Origin: Purpureocillium takamizusanense
Lineage: Eukaryota; Ascomycota; Sordariomycetes; Hypocreales; Ophiocordycipitaceae
Assembly: GCF_022605165.1 (NCBI RefSeq)
Contig: NC_063074.1
Location: forward strand, 1,763,501-1,827,500
Direction of reading: 5' to 3'
Length of the DNA: 64,000 bases
In this document: positions 55,741 to 64,000 of the stretch, piece after piece
How positions within the stretch are numbered: the stretch's first letter is position 1
How the letters are laid out: each line of letters starts with the position of its first letter
Made by a program: the position numbers and the translations under genes
Notes under the pieces: model-generated
Told to the model about the DNA's origin: nothing
Database searches by the model: none
Seen by the model: the letters and a program-made list of their open reading frames with translations, nothing else

Positions 55741-56488
55741 ACAGCTCCTATCTTGCCTCGACCGCGCCGGCCTTTTCACACCAACATCGGTCTCTCGCCC
55801 CTTCACGTGCCTGCATCCTCGCATGCCAGCTGGCCACCCCTTGTTCGGACGGTCCTCGACGTCGTCGCCGCTGCTCGTGGACGCACCTCTTCCTTTCGAG
55901 CGGACACCACGGGCCGCACGCGGGCATAGAAAGCATCCAAAAAAGACATCGATCGTGTCAACCCTTTTTGCACAGCCCCCTTTGCCCCCCCTGTCCTGCA
56001 TGGGCCCCCACCAGCTAGTACCCCGACTTGGGGAGGTCGATGAGAAGCTTGTTTTTCTTGCGCCGCCAGGGCCGCTCAACGGTCAGCAAGCCACGCCCTG
56101 AATGCCTTCTAGAAGAACGTCGAAGCCTGCTCCAGATTGTCAAGTAAGTTACTAAATTGCCGTCTGTGCGATTTCATTTGCAGTCCCGAGCCTCCTCGCG
56201 AGCGTATCTGTTGTCAAACCGCTATTATGACTAGTAATAATTCTTCAGCCTCTGGACGGCGGACCTTGCTTGAACCCCCCCCGACACGTTCTCGTTCGGA
56301 GCCGCTCCATCCCCGCCTCATCATGCCTCGGCGGCGCCTCTCGCCCCATGATATCGTCATCATCGCGACTGCGGCCCATGTAATATGACGCTAGAATCGA
56401 CCCCGATCCATCCGCTCAGAGACAAACCTCGTCTCGCTCTTTCTTTTTCTTTTCCTGCGCCCGTGTCTCTCGCTTCCACCTCCCTTCC

Positions 56489-57493
56489 TCACGCAAATGG
56501 CATCTTCTGCGGCTGCGACGTCAGGTCGCATGGGGCGAACCGCCACCACGCCTTGTGCGTGCCCATGAACAACCATCGCAGCACCAACGTGGCCAAGTAC
56601 GGGATCGGCGGGAAACTCGCCCAAATGCCGCCTGCAAACGTCTTGTCGTGAAGGCAAAAGGCTAGCGGAAACACCTCACTCTATGACAAACGCGCCCATT
56701 AGCAATGAAAAAAGGCACTCCTCATCAAAGAGACTCCTTGACCAACTCTTCCACTTGGCTAGTCCTTGCGATGGGAAAACTCACCCGGTATTTAGAAGAC
56801 TTCATGCCCTTGCTCGCAATCTCGCCCCCCTTCTTCGTGAACCACGCGGACCAGTCGCACTTGTCCGAGTACCTATCCAGCTCCACCAGGGTGGTGATCT
56901 CGTGCTCGAGATGCTCCCGCAGCGCCGGCATGAATCCGTCGATGATGCCGCGGAGCTTGTCGCCGTCGAGCGCCTCCTCGCCGTCCTTCACCTTTTCGAT
57001 GTAGGCGCTGAACGAGCTCAAGCCCTCGTGGAACACGGCGTGTTCCTCGACGTTGGCGTCCATGAGGCCCGGCACCCCCGTAATCTCGTTGATCTCGGGG
57101 AACACGTCCGTTTCCTCGATGGCGTGGTGTTCCTCGATCATCCGGCCCCAGGCGCTGGCGAACCCTACGAAGTCGAGCTTGTCCTGCTCCGTTCCCTTGG
57201 TCGCCACGTTGACGCACTGGATGTATATGGCGTTGACGCCGCGGATGAGGCAGTTGTGGACGATGCACATCTCCGCAGCCATGAGGCTCGCACCCTTGGC
57301 TCGATCCCCGAGCTGGTGGCATCACGCTACGTCAGCTCTTTTCTCCCCTTTCTTTCGCGTCTCGAATTGGAGAGCAAAGACTGCTTGGTCGGAGGGTCAT
57401 GTGCCTTACCTTGTCGCCTGCCGCCGACGGCTCGACCAGAGCAAAGGGCACGGGGACCCCGCTCATTGTCGTCGACTCGTTCTCCGTGGCCAT
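56489..57493 (-). CDS. Hemerythrin-like HHE-domain protein
   Basis: Three exons: 57493-57410, 57312-56785 and 56680-56489 (introns 57313-57409 and 56681-56784, GT-AG), giving 267 residues. ATG at 57493; the longer frame upstream opens only at TTG. Residues about 38-170 form a four-helix hemerythrin/HHE cation-binding domain. Likely iron ligands are His47 (VHNCLIRG), His90/His91 with Glu94 (EEHHAIEET), His119 and His123 (EEHAVFHEG), and His162, His165 and Glu166 (REHLEHE). The C-terminal exon adds a Trp/Phe-rich segment (IPYLATLVLRWLFM…KAWWRFAPC) that looks membrane-associated or packs on the bundle, and is typical of a fungal subgroup. Family members bind iron, oxygen or reactive species; the physiological role here is unknown. 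Confidence 0.85.
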
Positions 57494-58294
57494 GGTGTTG
57501 TCGCTTTGCTCGAATCCCAACGTGTTCTCTTTGACTTTCGGTATCTCGGACCAACGTGTCTCTCTCTCGATCGTGAACAACTCGCGGAGAAGAACGATGT
57601 CAGATACCCCGAGTGTAGAATTCAGATGATGCCTGCCTGACGGGCTCTCCCACCCATATATAGATAACTAGTATGAATGCGCCACCCATCAGCCTTCGCC
57701 CTCAGCTCGCATGTATGTATGCTCAAGTCCGGCGGGGGGCGCATGCTGACCGGCTAAGGAGGACCTTAACGGGGCCCCAACGAGGGAGGGGCCAGCCCCT
57801 GACGGGATCCTGCCGTGCGGCCGTCGTGTGTATTTGGTGCTCGTCCATAGTACCAGCCAGTCAGGGGCCCTCGATATCCAATTGACGGGCATGGCGCGGC
57901 CGTTCGACATCCCGGGGGCTGGTGTCTTAGGGCTGAGTGGCATCCCGACGTGCTGACGGCGCCATCCGTAAACAGTCAGCGCCAAATCTCACCTCCAATT
58001 GCCTGCCGGCACCAACACGCCGACACATGTCTTGGCTTTCTCGGCAACCTTGGACGGCAACAAAGAAACCGATAATGATGAGGGAGGGAAGCAATTCATG
58101 ATAAACTATGCAGCAAAGATATCCGCCGTACCAAGTAGTACATATGCCATCGGTCTCGTAACATGGGGTAACACCGCGCTTCGTACTCCTAATCATCACT
58201 AACAACTTCTTGTCCAACTAAGCATGCCACACACGTAGGCCGATTTGAGTCAGAGGCGTCCGCGAGCCCCAAGTCTTGCCGTCAGGAGGCCGGA
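57494..58294. other. Intergenic region
   Basis: About 800 bp between the hemerythrin-like start and the CDC45 stop. CTTCGTAC occurs at 58179-58186. I see no gene. Confidence 0.45.
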
Positions 58295-60978
58295 CTAGCC
58301 AACGACAGCCTTCATACTCAGGCTCTCCAAGAAGCCTCCGAGGTCCTCCTTCTTCACCTCCACCACGCAATGCTCGAAGCTGTCGATTCGCACGCGCGCA
58401 TTGGTCTCCGAGACCACTTCCTGAAACGCACTGCCGAATTTGTTCAGGCCGTATCCCTTCGTCTGCTCGGCGTCGCCATCCTCTGACTCGTCGTCTGATT
58501 CCGACGCGTCCGAGCCCTCCGATTCCGTCTCAAGATCTTCGTCATCATCATCCTGTTGGCCGGCTGCGCGTCTCGCTGCGCGCTTGTCTTCTCGAATCTT
58601 CTGCTTAGCGTGGCGGGACTCCTCCTTGGCCTTGATTTTGGCTTCCTTCTCGTCTCGTCGCTTCTTCGCTGCTTCTCGGTTGAGAAATGTAGTATCTGGT
58701 CCGCCGCCGCCGCCAGTGCCAACAACAATGTACACACCGCGCTTCTCATTCAGACTTGCCACGACGAGGGGTGTTCCTCGTCCGCCATGGGACAGCTTGC
58801 CGTGCGCCTCACGCTCCTGTTCGGCCAAGGCCTCCCCAATCCAGAGCGACAGCTTCGTCAACGCAGCGGGATGCGTGAAGAGCCCCACATCCGGTCCGTC
58901 CTTGACAACGCACATGCGGAAGGCTCGCAAGTGCTTGATCTGTTTCTTGTTAATGAGGGACGTTCCGGTGCGATAAATAGCGCGATGCAAGAATTGTGCG
59001 GTTGATAGGCCGGCCTTGAGGGCGTCGATGCTGCCACCACCAGGAGATTAGTAGTTGGAACGGAGACGAGGCGCGTGGTACACTCACTCTTCCAAGGCAT
59101 CATACGCTTCCCAGAACCGGCTGACCCATTCCTCACCCTGGGCAAGGTACTCGGCGTCGTCTTCCACCTCGCGGGACACTTGGCTCCCGGGGTAGACGAC
59201 GTCTGTTACCTGCGCATGCTTGCCAACCTCCAGGAGGGCGCCAATGACCACGCCGACGTCCTGTGCGCTGAGTGTGGCACGCCAGCCCCAGCTTCTGACG
59301 AAGCCCCAGCCGTCCTTGGCGCCGGCGCGGTCTTTGCCGTCCGTGTCGACCGCAGGCACCATCTCGTCGAGATTGTAGAGCGAACCATATTTCAGAAGCT
59401 TGGCTCTCAGTTCCCGCTTGAGCATCATGTCCATGTGCGTGTAGCTTTGCTTGCACTGGGCCAAGCTGACACCCATCTTCGCAAGGAGCTTGTGCAAACG
59501 TTTGATACCCGTCTCGCTCCACGTCTTGAGCCGGGAAAAGAGATAGGGAGAATGAAGCATGCTGTCGTAGAGACTCCAGTGGCGAATGAGGAGGAACCGG
59601 GGTTCGGGCGACAGTCGAATTGCCGTATCTTCGGGGTTCCGTGCCGTCGTGGGGATCACACCCGTGTTTTCGGCGGCGACTCGGCCATTTGTAACCTCTG
59701 GTGGGTTTAAGCGCCGTACTTCGTCACGCAACAGTTGCCGCAACCGAGCTCCTCTGACCCCCATCCATCCCGTCGGCCGTCCTCTATCACTGCCGCGAAG
59801 GGCGGCCGCAATACCCGCCGATGACTTGCCGTACAGTTCCATGGACGTTACGCCAACAATAGTGAGCCAAAGCAAGTCATTGTCTTCGCGACCCAATTCC
59901 GATGCGAGCGAGTACATCATAGAGGATATGGGCTCTGCGAACGACGAGCCCATCTTGTAGTACTGATGAAGAATTGACTCATTGTCTCGGCGCATGCGAA
60001 GCAATTTCCGCCGGAGCGCACGGGCAGAAGGCGCCGGAGGAGGTTGTGCTGCAGAGGGAGGTTCGATTGCATCGCTGGAGAAATTGAGGTCGGGATCTCG
60101 GAGAGAGATCAAACCCCTCTGTCTTGGGCGGGGGGAGCTGGGTATGGGGCTCGACTGCACCATTGTTAAATTGTTGAACGAGTTCCTGCTTGGGTTGGAC
60201 TTACAGAATTGCTTCTGCGTCGTTGACGTGGCCGGTCTTCATCGTCGCTTGACTCATCATCGTGCCCATCTGACCAGCTCTTCCTCTTCTGACCAGCGCG
60301 GGTGGTATCTTGGCGGACGCTATCCCGTTCCTCCTCTTCGTCGTCTTCGCTGAGGCCCAGGTCATCCAAATCTTCGTCAATATCAGGCATGTCCACCAAG
60401 GCAAGGTAAGCATCGCGTTCAGCAGCGAGGTCTTCTTCGATATCACCATCATCGAAGACCACAATACCACCTTTGCCTGCCTGGTACCCTCGTCCAATCT
60501 GCCCACCTACCACGCCACCCGGGCTCCTGGACTGGTATGAATTGGATGTATCCGTAGCCGGGTCCAATGGAAAGCCACCAAACACATTGCCCAAGTTCCA
60601 TGGTCGGTGGGCGTCAATGACCCAGACCTCGACGCCGCTGTAGGTGTTTTCCTCGCCGTCGGGTTCCAGCTTCAGTAGGGGCCCGAGGTCGACCATGCCT
60701 CCCACGCCGAGGCACACGACAACACCGCCACTGCCGCCCTGACTCTCCATCATGGGGACAACAAGCTCCGTGCCGGCCTTTTCAAGGTCGCTGTAGCCGG
60801 CGACGGGCTGGATCTTGTGAGGGATGTAGTCATGCTTAAGGAGGCGGGTGAGAATGCGGCAGGCGCAGAGCGAATCAGGCTCGAGGGCCACGAGGATCAG
60901 GACGGGCGGCGAGAGCGGATGTCGCGTATTTTGGAGGTGGGTGTAGAGCTTCGATATCAGCGAACGTGGCAGATACAT
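58295..60978 (-). CDS. CDC45: DNA replication initiation factor Cdc45
   Basis: A subunit of the Cdc45-MCM-GINS (CMG) replicative helicase, needed for origin firing and fork progression in the nucleus. Three exons: 60978-60205, 60154-59088 and 59030-58295 (introns 60155-60204 and 59031-59087), giving 858 residues. The ATG at 60978 (MYLPRSLISKLY) is preceded only by a TTG in frame. Family marks: ILVALEPDSLCACRILTRLLK and VWVIDAHRPWNLGNVF in the DHH-like N-terminal part; an acidic, basic-interrupted loop (DEDLDDLGLSEDDEEEE then RKSW) around residues 205-258; YYKMGSSFAEPISSMMYSLA; DNDLLWLTIVG; and LHRAIYRTGTSLINKKQIKH rebuilt across the last intron. A second acidic/basic insert (residues about 730-790) is typical of filamentous fungi. 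Secure call. Confidence 0.95.
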
Positions 60979-63629
60979 GGCTAGCAATGTTTAAACGCGT
61001 GACGATGCTGAGTCTGCCGTGGATGCATGGATCGTGGTCTTTGGTCGTAGTGACGGTGATGGCGGACCTAAATCAATTAAACGCGCCGGGCGCGGTGCCG
61101 TCGCGCGTGTGCTGAGGCGGCGGGACGGAATCGGTAATGCATAAAACGACGTAGTATATATAATGGGCCCAGAGAAAAAGTCAATGGCTATTGAAAGACG
61201 ACTATGCAGGAGGTGGTGACGGCAGCGTCCAAGCGGGGCGTCGCAGGAAGAGGAGCGTTGAGGTTGTCGCGGGACGGACGGGCGTCGAAAGGCTCGGGAG
61301 GTGTTTATGGGCAGGAGACGCGCTGGACGGCGCCAGTGACGCGCCTTCCATGTGCGCCGCGCGACAAAATTGTGACACCGGGGAGGGAGGGAAGGAACGC
61401 CCCGCTTGGCCGGGAGGGCGGGGCCCAAGCCGATTGCTGCTGAACCGGGGGCAGGGTTGCTGCAGGTGCTCTTCTTCCAGATACTCTGTACAGTATACGT
61501 ACTTTGTACTTTGCACCACCAGCAACCGCAGCTACTAACTTGGGTAGTACCTACAGATAGTCGGCGCGCAACAGGAAGGAACGAAATACCTACTTGCTTA
61601 GGTAGTAACGTTCTGGCTAGTACTCAAATTGACGAGAAGAGTTGCCTTGAGGGCGCGCGCCCATCCCTTCAAGAATCCAGGATTCCAGGCTCCCGGGATG
61701 CATACGAGTAAGTAAGTTACTAGCCCAACACAACCAGCACCGTGATGGTCCTCCTGTGCATGGCAGGAAGATGGCCACGACCTTGCATCGGCGGTCTCGG
61801 CTGAGTAGGCCATGTCTCCGGCGTGCTGTCGTCATCTGAATCCTCGCTTCTATATTTCACATTACGAAGTACGCCCCGTCGGACCGCGGTCACGAAGCAT
61901 TGCTGCTTCCAGTTCCGACCGACGAAGCGGACGCATGCATGCCAGTGATCAGAGGCATGCATGCAACCTTGGTTGAGCTGTCCCCGCCTGCATTTCGAGC
62001 GGCCAACAAGCCCCCTTCACGAGTGCAGTGCGCAGCCCCGGGCCTGCGTACATAAACCACCTTGCGTACCCAGGCAAAGATCCAGCTACGTACGCACGTT
62101 AGGTGCTACTAACGCTGGTAGGTTCTGTGGCTGCGCTGGCTACCTAGACTATTACCCAATCTTGCATCAAGAAAGCTGCACCGCACCACCCAACCGCCTG
62201 TCCGCCGTCATCTGTCATCCCCTCCGCTCCGCGTGAGGTGAGGCTCTGATGACGGAACTTGTGCGCTTGACCGTGCGTGCAAATGACAATGCGGGAAAGC
62301 AGCAAGTCGATGGATCGTCCGACTCCCGACACGGCACACGGGCAGGGGGGAGGGAGGGGGCTGCATCCGATCCTGCTGCTTTGATGTCCGGCAGGTTGGC
62401 GCACGCAGCCAAGCTTCCTTGGTGCCTGCACTTTGACGTCAAGAGCTGATGTGCGTACTTGATGGGACCGCTCCCAAAACTACGGAAAGGGCGGAGCAGA
62501 ATACTAAGCTGTTGCTTCGTACGAGCACACACACACAATAAACTGATGAACCCCGTGATGCCTCACCTCATTCGCGCGCCCCCCCCCCCCCCTGCTCTGA
62601 CGGCACGGGGAAGCCACCCTGCATGGCCCTACCGATCTACAGGCCCGCGTCAGGCGATCTGATCTTGGTGGTGTCCAGCACTGGAGCTCCACGATTTCCT
62701 CGTGCTTGCTGGGGTTCGTTCACGCATAATCTACGACCTGGGATCAGTAGGTTGGTAGTCTGGTTCGCGCAAGAGAGACATGGCACTGGGCGGTGAGCAT
62801 ACTGCATCTCTACGCGAGCCCCCCTCCTTGCCTTTAACTTGTCCCTTTTTTTTTCCCCTCCTCGTAAAAGCCCAGGTTCGCTCTGGGCAAAATAGTATCA
62901 GTAGTACTACTCGCCAACGCCGCTCTCACCGACGGCAGCAACGGGTGTTTGTTGTTGGCTTGCCCACCATCCCAGCCAGACGGCGCACTAACGTTAGTTA
63001 ATAATTTAGTCAGTTGGGACGGGAGGAGAGACGATTTTTGGGACCCAGCCCAGCGAAAGGGCCTCAATCCACACACCCCCATTCTTCCACCCCAAGTCTC
63101 TCTCTCAGTGCCACCCTGCCTGCGTGCCATCCATCCTGCGTGCCGCCCGCCCGACCTCTGTGTTGCCGAAACGACACTCCACCCGCTTCCAGCAGGTTGG
63201 GTCGACGACCAACAGGCAACCTCTACTAACGTTGCTACCAAAGTAACCAGCGCCATGTACTACGACGACCCGGCACCAACCCATCCTTGAGCGTCGTCGT
63301 CGTCGCCGATCTGGCGTGTCCACGAGCCTGGTTCTCATCTCAACCCTTCTCAATTATTGGGGGCCTTCTGCGAGCCTTATCCCGGCCCCCGTTCATATCC
63401 CCCCCTCCCCGGACCCGGTTCCTTCAAGAGCAGCCGTTCCCCCGTGTCGTGCGAATCGACCAGACGTCGCGCCAGACGCCAAGGCGCTCCTTGTCATCGA
63501 CCGGCACTTAACTTTGTAACTAGTTGTAGCCTTCCCAGCCCCCCGGGCCACGCTCCCCTTCGTCTCGGTCCGTCTCGCGTGGGGTTTGTTCTTGGCCTTG
63601 GTCACAAAAATGTCGGGGTCCTCACAGTC
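60979..63629. other. Long divergent intergenic region
   Basis: About 2.65 kb between the CDC45 start and the methyltransferase start. No gene is recognisable. It contains TACGAAGTAC (61863-61872), CTTCGTAC (62515-62522), CTTAGGTAG words near 61600, and a 14-C run (62579-62592). C/T-rich DNA at about 63090-63130 and 63390-63420 fits a long leader of the downstream gene. A short uORF begins at 63610. Confidence 0.5.
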
Positions 63630-63687
63630 ATGGCATCCAATCCTACCGATGATCAGGATGTCACCTCCGACTATGGCGAGTCGGTAA
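63610..63687 (+). promoter_or_regulatory. Overlapping uORF at the methyltransferase start
   Basis: An ATG at 63610 in a favourable context (CAAAAATG) opens a 25-codon frame ending TAA at 63685-63687. It overlaps the presumed main ATG at 63630 in another frame, so scanning ribosomes would meet it first. This assumes transcription starts upstream of 63610 and that 63630 is the true start. Confidence 0.5.
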
Positions 63688-64000
63688 CAACCTCGGAATT
63701 TACGTCGCTCAACACCACGAGGCTTCTGCACTCATACGAGCATGGGAGGCGAGTCCTTACTTATTCCTCTACACGGTATCGCGGCTTCGTTGAACTGACT
63801 CCTATTACCTTCGGACTCAGGCGCTATCAGGGTGTTTTGCAAGGGCGGTATGGCATGCCAAACGATGACGCCGAGCAGCTTCGAGAAGGTGTAAAACATA
63901 GGCTGTACTCGGACTACATCCTCGAGGGCAAACTCTTCATCGCTCCGGTTGGTCCGAGCCCCCAAAAGATTGTTGACCTCGGGACCGGCTTTGGACTTTG
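63630..64000 (+). CDS. LaeA/TAM-type SAM methyltransferase (5' part)
   Basis: This gene is truncated by the window edge. Exon 1 is 63630-63748 and exon 2 starts at 63821. The intron 63749-63820 begins GCGAGT and ends ACTCAG, a GC-AG intron. Joining AG to GCGCTATCAG gives EHGRRYQGVLQGRYGMPNDD, the segment that precedes the Rossmann core in fungal LaeA-like and TAM-domain methyltransferases. No GT donor nearby keeps the frame. The end of the window reaches motif I (KIVDLGTGFGLW). The N-terminal 30 residues are Ser/Thr/Asp-rich, as usual in this family. Relatives include LaeA, a regulator of secondary metabolism, but the family is large and most members are uncharacterised. Confidence 0.78.
   Translation, partial: MASNPTDDQDVTSDYGESVTTSEFTSLNTTRLLHSYEHGRRVLTYSSTRYRGFVELTPITFGLRRYQGVLQGRYGMPNDDAEQLREGVKHRLYSDYILEGKLFIAPVGPSPQKIVDLGTGFGL

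Larger units (their letters stand above)
53199..56488. other. Long intergenic region rich in GGTACC words
   Basis: About 3.3 kb between the NCS-1 start and the stop of the hemerythrin-like gene. No protein family is recognisable. Features: GTACGAAGTAC (53659-53669), an 11-C run (54138-54148), six GGTACC palindromes in 53981-54287, another GGTACC at 54874-54879, GTACTTCGTAC (55468-55478), and a GAA microsatellite (55708-55740). The part next to 53199 should hold the NCS-1 promoter. Confidence 0.5.

Overview
This is a nuclear chromosome segment from a filamentous ascomycete fungus, most likely a sordariomycete. Four things suggest this: compact GT-AG introns of about 47-230 nt with CTAAC/CTGAC-type branch sites; pyrimidine-rich 5' leaders; Pezizomycotina-type proteins (a Zn2Cys6 regulator, single-chain Leu1, Cyk3-like and F-box proteins); and GC-rich codon use. 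A hypocrealean origin fits the protein flavour, but I cannot prove it from sequence alone. I see no rRNA, intact tRNA, CRISPR, transposon, secondary-metabolite core enzyme or operon.

Layout, left to right: a two-zinc-module regulator (950-3193, +); exocyst Sec5 (3726-6960, -); mitochondrial NAD-isocitrate dehydrogenase subunit 2 (7819-9301, +); an F-box protein rich in homopolymer tracts (10076-11611, -); a large F-box protein (13242-16542, -); a Cyk3-like transglutaminase-fold protein (19119-21158, +); an MFS transporter (21786-23584, -); ALG7 (25560-27030, +); a BAH-domain protein (27628-29509, +); a Set3-like PHD-SET protein (30805-33540, -); an NPC2-like lipid-transfer protein (38199-38864, +); V-ATPase subunit F (39238-39815, -); a Nur1/DUF2418 nuclear-rim protein (40254-41710, +); a large unknown protein with a hydrophobic C-terminus (42216-45285, +); Leu1 (47280-49859, +); an Rkm5-like lysine methyltransferase (50145-51531, -); NCS-1/frequenin (52233-53198, -); a hemerythrin-like protein (56489-57493, -); Cdc45 (58295-60978, -); and the start of a LaeA-type methyltransferase that runs off the right edge (63630 onward, +).

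The genes are mostly independent housekeeping functions: secretion, TCA cycle, N-glycosylation, leucine synthesis, DNA replication, calcium signalling and vacuolar acidification. Several deal with chromatin or the nuclear envelope (Set3-like, BAH, Nur1-like), but nothing shows that they form one pathway. Exon structures were rebuilt by hand from splice sites, frame continuity and family conservation. Several genes contain very short coding exons (11, 32, 36 and 60-64 nt). The long intergenic stretches are where unexplained structure lies: GGTACC palindrome clusters, a dispersed GTACTTCGTAC word, G/C homopolymer tracts and a GGCT minisatellite. I found no clear undescribed multi-gene system. 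The best leads are the unknown 1004-residue protein beside the Nur1 homologue, the dispersed palindromic words, and the GC-AG intron with an overlapping uORF in the last gene.
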